Shown here: one piece after another, positions 42,808-51,997 of the stretch | Layout of the letters: every line of letters begins with the position of its first letter | Position numbering within the stretch: position 1 is the stretch's first letter | Assembly: GCA_041665465.1 (NCBI GenBank) | Contig: JBAYIU010000001.1 | Span: 496,001-560,000 of the forward strand | Reading direction: 5' to 3' | From: JACRPH01 sp041665465 | GTDB taxonomy: Archaea; Nanobdellota; Nanobdellia; Woesearchaeales; GW2011-AR9 | DNA length: 64,000 nt | Notes under the pieces: model-generated | The model's input: only the letters and a program-made list of their open reading frames with translations | The model's database searches: none | What the model was told of the DNA's origin: nothing | Position numbers and translations under genes: made by a program

Positions 42808-43647
42808 ATGTTTATCTCCCTTCCACCAGAATTAAGAATATTGCAGTATCCCTGGTTTGATGATTCCATCCCAGAAAATATCCAAGAGCATGTGCGTTTG
42901 GGTCATAGGATAGATCACTTTCTAGGAAATCCCATCGTAACGGGGTGGCTAACTGGAGGTGCCGGAACCATTAATTGGCGTAAGCCCTCTCCCCAAACTT
43001 TAGTTGGTTTGGTAGAACAGGTTGAAAAACAATACTTCCCTGAAAATTCAGGAGAAGAAGGCAAATCCGAATTAAAAGAATTCTTAAGTGGGTTAGGAGT
43101 ATCACTTAATTCTCACAGCGATGTCTCTTCTCCAATTTTCGGATTGAGTTACAAATTATTAAGTATTCTTCCTCCAGAACATTTGGGACATCCCTATTTT
43201 AGAGAATTAGAATTGGGCGGATGGGGTAATGGTGATGCTAAACAATCCGGACATCTGGGAGATAAAGTTCATCTTTATCAGTCTGCTACTCAGGGACCTG
43301 TCCGAAATTTCGTCGCCCTTCTCATCCATGAAGTAGGACATGCCTATGATAATCTCATTGATCAATCAAGCCCCTTGCTTCATAAGGCATTACTTAAAGA
43401 ATATCGTTCCTTAGTCTTAAGCAATTCACCATTCTTAGGGATAGATTATTTACTTGGAGAACCAGCAAGAATTGACAATTGCAAAGATGCGCCACAGGAA
43501 TTTATAGCAGAAAATTATCTCATTTATGTGTCCCAAGGAGAACGCTTCCAGAAATTTTTAGAAAATCTTTCTTCACCTCACAAAGAAAACTGGAGAAGGG
43601 TTTACAATCTGTTCAAGAACGGCTTTGATGGGGTAGAATACAGATAA
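42808..43647 (+). CDS. Zincin-type metallopeptidase-like protein
   Basis: 279 residues, no signal peptide. LLIHEVGHAYDNLID contains the zinc motif HEXXH (His174-His178); EFIAENYLIYVSQG (about 231-244), with acidic residues, fits the third zinc ligand of anthrax-lethal-factor-like or related zincins. The remaining parts are not recognised. Substrate unknown. A palindromic operator sits upstream of its TATA box and again just after the gene, before the following membrane-protein gene. Confidence 0.7.
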   Translation: MFISLPPELRILQYPWFDDSIPENIQEHVRLGHRIDHFLGNPIVTGWLTGGAGTINWRKPSPQTLVGLVEQVEKQYFPENSGEEGKSELKEFLSGLGVSLNSHSDVSSPIFGLSYKLLSILPPEHLGHPYFRELELGGWGNGDAKQSGHLGDKVHLYQSATQGPVRNFVALLIHEVGHAYDNLIDQSSPLLHKALLKEYRSLVLSNSPFLGIDYLLGEPARIDNCKDAPQEFIAENYLIYVSQGERFQKFLENLSSPHKENWRRVYNLFKNGFDGVEYR

Positions 43648-43670
43648 CGGAAGTTATAAAAAGGGGTTAT

Positions 43671-43690
43671 ACTTCAAAAGTAGTTGAAGT
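43671..43690. promoter_or_regulatory. Palindromic operator, copy 2
   Basis: ACTTCAAAAGTAGTTGAAGT: the same arms as copy 1, with two changes in the middle. It lies 10 bases before a TATA box (ATATAAATAG, 43701-43710) of the next gene. Confidence 0.65.
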
Positions 43691-43731
43691 CTTGTTCTGG
43701 ATATAAATAGAAGTGAACCTTTATTGATTAA

Positions 43732-44082
43732 ATGGAAAAAATAAAGATTGCTTGGAAAAGAATCATTAAAACAAGTTTTCTTTCTTCTTTCACCGGAATT
43801 TTATTCTCAATCCTTAGTTATCATTTCTTTGATTATATTAGGCTGCTTACCAGAAAAATATATTATATAAAGTTGAACACCTGGGATTTAATCTTTTTAG
43901 GTACAAATGTTGTTTTCTGGGGAGCGATGGGATACTTAGTAAACAAAGAAATCGTTAAATCTCACTGGAAAGCAACCATAATTTATGTTACTCTCACCTT
44001 AATCTTATCTGTAGCAGAAATATTCCTATTCATACTGTTGTTTACTAAACCCCTTTATCTTTGTGGTACAAAATGTTGTTAA
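43732..44082 (+). CDS. Small membrane protein
   Basis: 116 residues with three or four hydrophobic helices (about 14-30, 48-66, 79-103) and a Cys-rich end (CGTKCC). No family recognised. It has a TATA box 22-31 bases upstream (leaderless) and shares a palindromic operator with the zinc peptidase gene. Confidence 0.6.
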   Translation: MEKIKIAWKRIIKTSFLSSFTGILFSILSYHFFDYIRLLTRKIYYIKLNTWDLIFLGTNVVFWGAMGYLVNKEIVKSHWKATIIYVTLTLILSVAEIFLFILLFTKPLYLCGTKCC

Positions 44083-44120
44083 GAATAAGAAATAAAACAA
44101 TTAAAAAAAGAAGAATAAAC
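44083..44120 (-). terminator. T-rich terminator after aspS
   Basis: Read on the minus strand, a run of seven T with neighbouring T-rich sequence follows the aspS stop by about 10 bases, in the gap between two convergent genes. Confidence 0.4.
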
Positions 44121-45407
44121 TTAAGGGGTTAATCTATCCCTATCTCTGGGGAACAAAGTAACTTCTCTAATGTTCTTGATACCTAAAATTTGCATGGTCA
44201 ACCTTTCTACACCCACACCCCAACCGGCATGAGGCGGAGCACCAAAACGGAAAGAGTCGATGTAAGATTTGAAGTTGTCCGGATTACAATCTCGAGCGAT
44301 TAATCTTTCAGTCAGAAGATCAGGTAAATGAATTCTCTGACCTCCGGAAGATATTTCCATCCCATTGTAAATAGCATCAAATCCGTAAGATAGTTCTTCT
44401 CCTTTGGGCATGATATAGAAGGTTTTACCAATTAGAGGCCAGTCGTGAACAAAAACAATAGTATGAGGATATAGTTGTCCCAGTTTTTCTTCAGCTTCTC
44501 CGGATAAATCATCTTCTCCCATATGAACATGCTGCTCTTTCATAATCTTAGCCACTTCATGGAAAGTCATATATTTAACTTTGGGAACTTCAACCTTAGC
44601 CTTTAACAATTCTAGTTCTGGTTGGTTCTTTTCTAATATTCTTTTAACAATATATTGAACACATCTTCCCAGAATATCCATTACTCCTTTATCATCAGTA
44701 AAGGCCATTTCAAAATCCATCTGACGGCTTTCGTTAAGATGTCTTAAAGTATTATGTTTCTCGGCTCTCCATACCGTAAATACAGTAAAGATCTTTTCCA
44801 TGGAACAAGCTAACATCTGCTTGTAAAGTTGACAGCTTTGAGAGAGTAAAGCGGTTTTCTCAAAATACTTAACTGGGAAGACTTCGGTACCCCCTTCTGA
44901 AGAAGTTCCGATAATGGAAGGGAAAACACATTCTAACGCTCCTTCTTCAAACATAAAGTCACGATAAGCGTGCAACAAAGTTGATTGAATCTTGAATATA
45001 GCTTGAACTTCTCGTTTGTGAAGATCCAAGAAACGATAATCCAACCTCTTGTTAAGTTCAGTAACGATAGTCTGGTCCTTTTCTACTACATTAAAAGGTA
45101 AAACTTCTGCTAAATTGATAATCTCTAACTCTTTAATCTCAATCTCTAGAGTTTTGATGGTTACTTCATCGCTTTTAATGTTAGCTGGTTTAACTAACCC
45201 AGTTATAGATATAACTGATTCGGTCATGAGTTTAGCGAATTTTTCAAACAAGGATTGATCGAAACCCACACATTGAACTACCCCAGTACGATCTCTTAAT
45301 TGTAAAAATTTTATTTTGCTCTGGCCCCTTAACCCTTGGACCCAGCCTTGGATAAAGACAGTTTGCCCTTCCTTGGCGGATAATTCGTTAATCATTGTTC
45401 TATTCAT
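44121..45407 (-). CDS. aspS: Aspartyl-tRNA synthetase, archaeal type
   Basis: 428 residues, the compact archaeal/eukaryotic-like form without the bacterial GAD insertion. An OB-fold anticodon domain (FIQGWVQGLRGQSKIKFLQL) is followed by class II motifs: motif 1 region (TLLHAYRDFMFEEGALECVF), motif 2 (FTVFTVWRAEKHNTLRHLNE) and motif 3 (GAPPHAGWGVGVERLTMQIL). Charges tRNA-Asp; many archaeal enzymes are non-discriminating and also load Asp on tRNA-Asn, which cannot be decided by eye. Confidence 0.95.
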   Translation of the reverse strand: MNRTMINELSAKEGQTVFIQGWVQGLRGQSKIKFLQLRDRTGVVQCVGFDQSLFEKFAKLMTESVISITGLVKPANIKSDEVTIKTLEIEIKELEIINLAEVLPFNVVEKDQTIVTELNKRLDYRFLDLHKREVQAIFKIQSTLLHAYRDFMFEEGALECVFPSIIGTSSEGGTEVFPVKYFEKTALLSQSCQLYKQMLACSMEKIFTVFTVWRAEKHNTLRHLNESRQMDFEMAFTDDKGVMDILGRCVQYIVKRILEKNQPELELLKAKVEVPKVKYMTFHEVAKIMKEQHVHMGEDDLSGEAEEKLGQLYPHTIVFVHDWPLIGKTFYIMPKGEELSYGFDAIYNGMEISSGGQRIHLPDLLTERLIARDCNPDNFKSYIDSFRFGAPPHAGWGVGVERLTMQILGIKNIREVTLFPRDRDRLTP

Positions 45408-45484
45408 GGTATTTTAGTTAAGTAAAGAGGTAGTTTTTATTATTTTTGGTGAAGAAATTATAATTTTCCTCATGGAGAGGGTTC

Positions 45485-45504
45485 ACTTCCAAAGAGTAGT
45501 AAGT
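45485..45504. promoter_or_regulatory. Degenerate relative of the palindromic operator
   Basis: ACTTCCAAAGAGTAGTAAGT keeps ACTT/AAGT ends and the AAAG-GTAGT middle of the two palindromes at 42737 and 43671, directly before a TATA box (TTTTATAAAT, 45504-45513). Weak match, possibly chance. Confidence 0.3.
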
Positions 45505-45533
45505 TTTATAAATAGGCAACCTATAAACAAAGT

Positions 45534-46589
45534 ATGAAAAGAACTCTTGTGTTGGGCAGTCTTTTGGCGTGCATGAACTTTTCTTCCGCACCAGAAATTG
45601 TTCCCTTTCCCATCCCTTCCGTTCAACAACAAGCAGAAGGTGAAAGATTAGATAGAGCAAAAGAAATTTTAGAAGAGAGCAAAGTTAAAGGAGCACTTCC
45701 CAGCAAAGAGTGGAAAATGATCACTTTTTCTCATCTAGCTCAAGGAGTTTCTAATCTGGATTTGTGTGTTCATCAACCGGAAGATTGTACTCCTTTGCTA
45801 GAAGAAATCCTCTTAGAAACCGGAGTCAAACAAGAACAAACTTTACCTGAACCTCTTCTTGAGAATGGCTTATACTTAGCACACCTTAATATTGTTCTTG
45901 GTTCATATCAAAGAGTTACCCATGATGACCATTACAGAAAATTAAATCAACAGATTTCAGAGAAACTTGCTCAGTGGTCATCAGATGATTCGCAAAAACA
46001 TGTTCGTTCTTATGCTAAATTACCTCATAAATGGCCAGCAGATCAAGCAGCGGTTCTTTATTCACTTTATCTTTATGATCAGAATTATAACACTGCTCTA
46101 AGTCAAAGACCGATTCAAGAGTGGTTAGACTTCATGCATACTAAGGCTACAAATAAAGAATGGGAGTTGCCTTACTCCAACATTACCGGTAAAAGTAATG
46201 CCTCAATCCCTCGTGGTTGTGCCCTTTCTTGGAGTGTAATGTATATGGCCCATTTTGCTCCTACTGAGGCTAATTCTTTATGGAATAAATATAAAGAACA
46301 TTTCTGGGACAAAGGGTTATTAATCTCAGGATTTAGAGAATGGCCTTTGGGGGAAGAACGCGGACAAGATGGTGATTCCGGACCGATATTTTATGGAATA
46401 GGAGCTAGCGCTTCTGCTTTTGGAATGGCTGCAGCAAAATTACAACAAGATAAAGATGTTTTTTCAAGATTAAAGCAAAATCTTGATCTGGCAGAATTAT
46501 TGTTGGGACTTTCCTCAAAAGTTTCTCGAGATTACGGAAGTCCCTTAGCACAATCTTTATTATTTTATATTGATACAATTAACCCTTAA
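45534..46589 (+). CDS. Secreted or surface alpha-toroid-like protein
   Basis: Residues 1-20 may be a signal peptide (MKRTLVLGSLLACMNFSSA). The remainder is helical with recurring hairpins (LPHKWPADQAAVLYSLYLYD, SWSVMYMAHFAPTEANSLW, SGPIFYGIGASASAFGMAAA), like an alpha/alpha toroid as in glycosidase- or linalool-dehydratase-like proteins. No catalytic residues can be assigned. TATA box about 25 bases before the ATG. The 3' end overlaps the convergent coiled-coil gene by 11 bases. Confidence 0.55.
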   Translation: MKRTLVLGSLLACMNFSSAPEIVPFPIPSVQQQAEGERLDRAKEILEESKVKGALPSKEWKMITFSHLAQGVSNLDLCVHQPEDCTPLLEEILLETGVKQEQTLPEPLLENGLYLAHLNIVLGSYQRVTHDDHYRKLNQQISEKLAQWSSDDSQKHVRSYAKLPHKWPADQAAVLYSLYLYDQNYNTALSQRPIQEWLDFMHTKATNKEWELPYSNITGKSNASIPRGCALSWSVMYMAHFAPTEANSLWNKYKEHFWDKGLLISGFREWPLGEERGQDGDSGPIFYGIGASASAFGMAAAKLQQDKDVFSRLKQNLDLAELLLGLSSKVSRDYGSPLAQSLLFYIDTINP

Positions 46590-49167
46590 AACTTTCTATT
46601 GAACTCCACCGAGCATGATGATTAAACTCTTTGGCTCCAACTTTAACCAAGAAAGCAGAAAGTTCATCAGAAATTCTTAACACCTGACTAGTACCAGGAA
46701 TAGGGATCTCAGTAACATAACCCCGATTTGCTTCAAAAGAATAATCATCATCAACTCTCCAAGTTACATTAATATTATCTCCCTTAATATTATATTCTGC
46801 CACTAAAATGAAACGATTATTAGTATTCTTTAAACGTTGGTTATCCTGTTCAGCAATAAGGTATATCTTAGAATCTCCCGGTTCTCCTTTGGCTAGCCCT
46901 CCAGATTTACCGTATCCTCCTGGAAAAGCATGAAGGCTTTGTCCTTTAAAGACTTGATCGCTACTAATGATTCCGGTAGAAGGAATCTTTCCTCTTTGAG
47001 ATTGATTACGAATGTATCCCAACATGATCTTCTGGGCTGCTTGAACGGATTCAGAATCTTTGTAAATACTAGCATCCAGTTTTAAATCAGTTCCTGTTCC
47101 ATCTAAATAATGGACCAATAAATCAGAAGATTCATCCATCCCTTTAAACTTTCCACCTATAGCAATAAGATAATAATAGTTACGAAGAAACTGTTTCTCT
47201 CGACCAGTAAGAGAGACACCTTTTTTGTAATTGTTATGCAGACGCTCAGCTTCTTTAGATAATTCTCCTAATCTACCTACTCCACTAATCCCTATATCTG
47301 CCAGAGTCATAGCCATCCCCACTTTTCCCTTCTCCCAAATATGACCCATCTCTGTATCAGTAAATTGATACAAAGCTTCTACTGGTGAAGCTGCTGATTT
47401 AAATTTCTGAGCAATTTGGTCATCGAGTTTTTCTGGATTGGGCAGAGCAGAATCCATGGAAAGATCTGAAGGAAGCAAAGATTTAAGTTTAAACTCTTTA
47501 AGTTGAGAAGCATCTAGAGTTTGAGTCATACCTGGACGAGAAGAATATTGAGCAGGAACACTCCCCCCGGTGTTGGAAGAAAAAGCCATTGCGGAAGCTA
47601 AGGTGGATAAAGTGATAAATACTGCTGCAGCTTTAGTAAAAAATCCACCAAACACGCGTCTATTTTTAGTTCTTGCTTGTCTAACCTCACCATGCAAAGT
47701 GGTCATCTCGGCTACTGCTTTTCCTCTAACGTGATCTAACTTCTTCTCTTCTTTAGCTTTAGTTCCTCGTTCTTTTTTTCTGGCTGCTTCTAAAGAAATC
47801 ACTCTTCTGATATCTCCCGCATCCGCTTTTTCAAAACGATCCAAAGCCTGATCAATTTGAAGTTGAGCATCTAACAATATTCTTTCCAAGTCAAACATCG
47901 CCGATCCAATCAATCCAAATACTCGTTTAGCTAGTTCTGCTCTGTTAAGGATGAAAGAACTTAATTCCTTAAAATATTCCTTTCCCTCACTAAAATGATC
48001 CATAAACTGATCGTGAATAGATACAAGTAAACCTCGCCGTGATAATTCTTTTACTGCTTCTAACCTTTCATCCATCATTCCAGTGTTAGAAGCAAGCAGA
48101 CCATCTGAAAGTAACTCCTTTAACCAAGCCAAGTTCTTAGCATCATTAGCTTGTAAGTATCCCAAGGCACGTGATTGACCTAACCAGAATTCTACCGGAT
48201 ACATCCTCATCTTTTCCGTTTTCTGGTAAGCTAATTTAGTGGTAAGTTTCAAAAGAAGTTTCTTCTCTGGAGCAGAAGCAGTTGAAAGAGTTTCAGTTAT
48301 CTTCGCAGGAATACTCAAAGAGAACATCTTGGCAAGGATTAATGGTTCTTTAGCTAAAGCAGAAGAGATATTTCTAGCAATTTTGGACTTAATCCCAGAA
48401 GTTAAAGGATATTTATCCTGTTGAGATAAGATCGTTAAAGCTTGACGAAGGAAAGCTACTTGTTCTTGAATTAGAGCAGTAATCGCCTGAGAAGGATCTT
48501 TTCCTTGATACTGCTTCTTAATCATGCGCTGAAGCTCTTTTTCTAAGCGGTTTAATTTTTTAAAGATGGAACGAATCTTTTGTGAAAGAGCAATCTTTTC
48601 TCTTTCCCACTGATCTCCGGCAGCAGCAATCTCTTGAATTTTCTTAGAAGAAAGAGAGTAAGCAGAACCTTTTTTACTAATCTCTCGCTCAAAAACGGAT
48701 TTAACCTCCTCAACTTTTTGATCAATTTCGCTAAGAAGAGTGTCAGATTCCTGTTGAAGGCCTAGAATTATTTTTTTAAGTTTGTCCAAGGTGGTAGAAG
48801 CAATTTCTTTACTGCTTTGAAGATATCTCAAATAGAAATCTAAAGTAGAAAAAAGGGTCTTAATCATCTCGGAAGGCTCATTCACATCTCTTTCAAATTC
48901 GATTCTTTCTTTAAGAATCAATTCAGATAGATCAGAAGTTATCCGAACGATCTCTCTATCCATCTCTTTTCTTAGTTCGGTTAATCGTTTAACCGCAGAA
49001 TCTGGATCTTTAACCTCGCTAGTACTGCATAACCTTTCTAAAAGTTCAGCTTTTTCAGAAATATCCCGATAACGTACTAAAATGGTATCCAAAAGACGTC
49101 TTTCCCTTCTTCCTAAAGTTCGATCACTCATCAGAAAGTAATGTGCAACTTCTTTGATCAAACTCAT
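46579..49167 (-). CDS. Large coiled-coil protein with one membrane helix
   Basis: From Met 49167 (GGTGAT site; the Met at 49200 would add 11 residues). About 862 residues. The first 500 are charged helices with long coiled coils, followed by a basic KNRR stretch and one membrane helix (about 510-530, FFTKAAAVFITLSTLASAMAF). The C-terminal 320 residues, presumably outside, form an unrecognised mixed domain (EMGHIWEKGKVGMAMTLADI, DESSDLLVHYLDGTGTDL). It might transmit tension or signals across the membrane; this is inference. Confidence 0.6.
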   Translation of the reverse strand: MSLIKEVAHYFLMSDRTLGRRERRLLDTILVRYRDISEKAELLERLCSTSEVKDPDSAVKRLTELRKEMDREIVRITSDLSELILKERIEFERDVNEPSEMIKTLFSTLDFYLRYLQSSKEIASTTLDKLKKIILGLQQESDTLLSEIDQKVEEVKSVFEREISKKGSAYSLSSKKIQEIAAAGDQWEREKIALSQKIRSIFKKLNRLEKELQRMIKKQYQGKDPSQAITALIQEQVAFLRQALTILSQQDKYPLTSGIKSKIARNISSALAKEPLILAKMFSLSIPAKITETLSTASAPEKKLLLKLTTKLAYQKTEKMRMYPVEFWLGQSRALGYLQANDAKNLAWLKELLSDGLLASNTGMMDERLEAVKELSRRGLLVSIHDQFMDHFSEGKEYFKELSSFILNRAELAKRVFGLIGSAMFDLERILLDAQLQIDQALDRFEKADAGDIRRVISLEAARKKERGTKAKEEKKLDHVRGKAVAEMTTLHGEVRQARTKNRRVFGGFFTKAAAVFITLSTLASAMAFSSNTGGSVPAQYSSRPGMTQTLDASQLKEFKLKSLLPSDLSMDSALPNPEKLDDQIAQKFKSAASPVEALYQFTDTEMGHIWEKGKVGMAMTLADIGISGVGRLGELSKEAERLHNNYKKGVSLTGREKQFLRNYYYLIAIGGKFKGMDESSDLLVHYLDGTGTDLKLDASIYKDSESVQAAQKIMLGYIRNQSQRGKIPSTGIISSDQVFKGQSLHAFPGGYGKSGGLAKGEPGDSKIYLIAEQDNQRLKNTNNRFILVAEYNIKGDNINVTWRVDDDYSFEANRGYVTEIPIPGTSQVLRISDELSAFLVKVGAKEFNHHARWSSIESFKG

Positions 49168-49270
49168 AATATCACCATAGACAGGGTTAAACAAAGACAA
49201 ATATAAACTTAACGGAGAAAAAGGGGATTAAAAGTTAATTTTAAATAAGAGTTAAATATTCCCTAAAGTT

Positions 49271-49450
49271 ATGATTCAAAAACCAACGCCTAAGAGAGAC
49301 GCTCGTACTGACGGATTTATTGACTCCATGCTTAAGAGTGCCAGTGAGAAAACTGAAACTTCGGCACAGACTAGATTTGGAGATGTGGATCCGAAAGAGA
49401 TCGAAGGAGTGTTTAAAGCAATACAAAAAGGAAAGTTTAGAAGAGACTAG
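49271..49450 (+). CDS. Small hypothetical protein (59 residues)
   Basis: Basic start (IQKPTPKRDARTDGFIDS), mixed middle, and a C-terminal DPKEIEGVFKAIQKGKFRR helix. A TATA-like TTTTAAATAA (about 49237-49246) lies about 26 bases upstream, as for leaderless neighbours. No family. It stands between two minus-strand genes, divergent from the coiled-coil gene. Confidence 0.55.
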   Translation: MIQKPTPKRDARTDGFIDSMLKSASEKTETSAQTRFGDVDPKEIEGVFKAIQKGKFRRD

Positions 49451-49475
49451 TTTTCGTAAAGAAGCTAGATCAAAT

Positions 49476-50687
49476 CTACATCCTTCCTCTTAACTTTTCA
49501 GCTTCAGCAATCTTCTGTAAAGCTAAGATATAGGTATTAGTACGAAAATCGTGCTGACTTTCTTTATAGATATTCCAGATTTTATTAAAAGCAGTTACCA
49601 TCTTTTCTTTTAATCGGTCTTTTACGGTTTTTTCGTCCCAGTAATAATCATAATTATTCTGCACCCATTCAAAATAACTTACCGTAACTCCACCCGAATT
49701 GGAAAGAACGTCAGGAAGAACCAGAACTTTATTTTTATGTAAAATCTCATCAGCTTCAGGAGTAGTTGGACCATTAGCCAACTCAAGAATAATTCTAGCT
49801 TTGATGTTTGAAGCATTGTTTATAGTGATAACTCCCTCCAGAGCGGAAGGAACTAAGATTGCCGCAGGAAGTTCTAATAATTCTTCATTGCTTACTATCT
49901 GAACATGGGGATAGTTAATCACCGAACCGGTTTCTTCCTTGATGGTTATTACATCATTGATATTTAATCCGTTTTGATCATATATTCCTCCTTGAGAATC
50001 GGAAACAGCGACAATAGAATATCCTTCTGCAACTAATAATTTAGCGGCGTTCATGCCAGCATTACCAAAACCTTGAACTATCGCGGTTTTCTCAATAAGA
50101 TTTAGATTCTTTACTGCCTCTTGTAAAACGTATACACCACCCAAGGCAGTAGCGATATCTCTTACTTTTGATCCACCCAATTCTAACGGTTTCCCGGTAA
50201 TAAATCCTGGTTGTTTCTCTCCTTTGATCTTCTCAAATTCGTCCAACATCCAAGACATGATTTTTCCATTAGTATTAACATCTGGAGCAGGAACATCTTT
50301 ACTTGCACCAAGATAAGGATGAAAAGCTTGAATGTATTTTCGACTCAGTTCTTGAAGTTCCTCTTCTGTAAGTAGTTTCGGGTCAACGGTAATTCCACCT
50401 TTACCTCCACCTAATGGAATATCTGCTACAGCAGTTTTAACTCCCATCCAGAAAGCAAGAGATTGAACTTCGTCCAAGTTAACATTTTGATGATAGCGAA
50501 TTCCTCCTTTGTATGGTCCTCGGGCATTGTTGAATTGAATCCGATAAGCAGGATAGGTTTTGCCATTAACAACTAATTTTGCTTGCAATACATTATTGGG
50601 AGTAGTCAACACCTTAATATCATTAGGGGTAAGATTAGCTAGCGGAGCAATCTTGTTTAGAAATTGGTTTATTTGTTCAAAGGTCAT
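49476..50687 (-). CDS. gdhA: Glutamate dehydrogenase (Glu/Leu/Phe/Val family)
   Basis: 403 residues. Substrate-binding GGIRYHQNVNLDEVQ, the catalytic-Lys region GVKTAVADIPLGGGKGGI, APDVNTN with the catalytic Asp, and the nucleotide-binding VQGFGNAGMNAAKLL are all present. It interconverts glutamate and 2-oxoglutarate plus ammonia. Coenzyme choice is not clear from the sequence. A TATA-like box about 24-30 bases upstream suggests a leaderless mRNA. The gene stands alone. Confidence 0.95.
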   Translation of the reverse strand: MTFEQINQFLNKIAPLANLTPNDIKVLTTPNNVLQAKLVVNGKTYPAYRIQFNNARGPYKGGIRYHQNVNLDEVQSLAFWMGVKTAVADIPLGGGKGGITVDPKLLTEEELQELSRKYIQAFHPYLGASKDVPAPDVNTNGKIMSWMLDEFEKIKGEKQPGFITGKPLELGGSKVRDIATALGGVYVLQEAVKNLNLIEKTAIVQGFGNAGMNAAKLLVAEGYSIVAVSDSQGGIYDQNGLNINDVITIKEETGSVINYPHVQIVSNEELLELPAAILVPSALEGVITINNASNIKARIILELANGPTTPEADEILHKNKVLVLPDVLSNSGGVTVSYFEWVQNNYDYYWDEKTVKDRLKEKMVTAFNKIWNIYKESQHDFRTNTYILALQKIAEAEKLRGRM

Positions 50688-50799
50688 GAGAAACTGGCTT
50701 CAGGATTAGGCTATTTAAAGATTTAGGAGTTATGGAGTTTATGTAATTATAGAAGCACTACTTTGAAAAGAATTAAACAATTATTTATTAGTTATCTCC

Positions 50800-51459
50800 T
50801 TAAAATTTAAAGCTTAAAACCTTCTTCTGTACTCTAGCATCAACTAAAATAACTGATTCCTGCGGTTTGTAAGCAATTCCCCAACGATATTCTTTAGTTT
50901 TAACTAATATTTCTTCCGTTACAGAAATTCCTAAGTAACTTAAAAGCTCTCCAACGACCATAGATTTTAGATTTCTACTCAAGTCTCCACGTACATAACA
51001 AGCGCGTATGGTTGCATCGTGATTTAATTCTTCCATTCGAGCTTTGAAAGCCTCTCTCTCAACGTATTTATAATCTCTGTCACCAAAGTTTTCTAAATTC
51101 CAATATCTTGTGGCTGCGGAAGACAATTCCAACAAAGAAGCTTTTTCTTTCGCATCTAAATCTAAACTATCTAGATAATGATGAACAAGTTGTCTAACAA
51201 CCGGGGTTTGATCATAATTTAAGTTCCATTCGTCAATATGAAATAACGCTGATTCAAGAGTCTGACTGTTTTTTATCAATAAAGCGGAACATTTAGAAAA
51301 TCCTTCACTATCTAAGATCATCTTTCCATCAGAGATTCCACCATGTCCTTGATGGACGTATAAATGACCTACTTCTTGTTTCCAAAAATCCATTATCTCT
51401 GGATTCTGTTCAGTATAAGAAACTTCGCTTAAAGCAGAGGTGTAGATTTCTTTAGTCAT
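50800..51459 (-). CDS. Uncharacterised protein with a CheD-like Cys/His pattern
   Basis: From Met 51459 (GGTGG site) 219 residues. The N-terminal half has GHGGISDGKMILDSEGFSKC with Cys57 and a His (His74) 17 residues later in SALFHIDEW; the order and spacing resemble the catalytic Cys-His of CheD/CNF1-type glutamine deamidases. The C-terminal half is not recognised. It overlaps the end of the upstream gene by 8 bases, so both are one operon. Confidence 0.45.
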   Translation of the reverse strand: MTKEIYTSALSEVSYTEQNPEIMDFWKQEVGHLYVHQGHGGISDGKMILDSEGFSKCSALLIKNSQTLESALFHIDEWNLNYDQTPVVRQLVHHYLDSLDLDAKEKASLLELSSAATRYWNLENFGDRDYKYVEREAFKARMEELNHDATIRACYVRGDLSRNLKSMVVGELLSYLGISVTEEILVKTKEYRWGIAYKPQESVILVDARVQKKVLSFKF

Positions 51460-51937
51460 TAGAACCACCATTTGCTTCTCCGATAATCAGGCTAGCTTTG
51501 TGATTGAATCCAGATTCTCTACCTATTTTAGCCAACACATAACCAGCAAGAGTACTTAATAAAACAGCTGGAACATCTTTGATATCAGCTACGCCCGGTA
51601 AGATCTGTGGCAGCAAAGTTTCGCCTAAAGTAAAATAAGTACTGATAGCCAAAGCAGAGATCTCAGGAAAATATTGACCAACTCTTTGTAAGAAGGGATT
51701 ATTTCTAATACTTCCTTGGTAAGAAAGATAATCACCCACAAACCCAGAAACGGCAGGAATAACAAAACATTCTGGAAAATTTCCCATATGAGGAGTGATA
51801 CTTGAGTTATAAATTATTGGTTCAGTTGTTCCCATAACTCTTTCTGCAGGAGTATGGGGTACTGAATTCCTGTAGAACAAAGATTCAACTAGAGGAATTG
51901 TGCTTGCTAAGATTCCTTCTAATTTATAGTGAGCCAT
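51452..51937 (-). CDS. Uncharacterised protein with hydrophobic segments
   Basis: 161 residues. Two or three weakly hydrophobic helices (FVIPAVSGFVGDYLSYQG, PEISALAISTYFTLG, VPAVLLSTLAGYVLAKIG) suggest a membrane protein like small VanZ-type proteins, though no family can be assigned. A TATA box (TTTATAAA) is about 25 bases before the ATG (leaderless). It leads an operon with the CheD-like gene. Confidence 0.55.
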   Translation of the reverse strand: MAHYKLEGILASTIPLVESLFYRNSVPHTPAERVMGTTEPIIYNSSITPHMGNFPECFVIPAVSGFVGDYLSYQGSIRNNPFLQRVGQYFPEISALAISTYFTLGETLLPQILPGVADIKDVPAVLLSTLAGYVLAKIGRESGFNHKASLIIGEANGGSND

Positions 51938-51997
51938 AAGCTCATTTTAGAGCTAAGACTTTATAAATCTTTCCTGAAAATTATTACTGAATAGTAG

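Noticed and set aside
46893..47075. Same-strand frame within the coiled-coil gene
   Set aside because: Overlaps entirely with the established gene in another frame.
49241..49426. Minus-strand open frame opposite the 59-residue gene
   Set aside because: The plus-strand frame has a well-placed TATA box and a protein-like composition; the minus-strand frame has neither.
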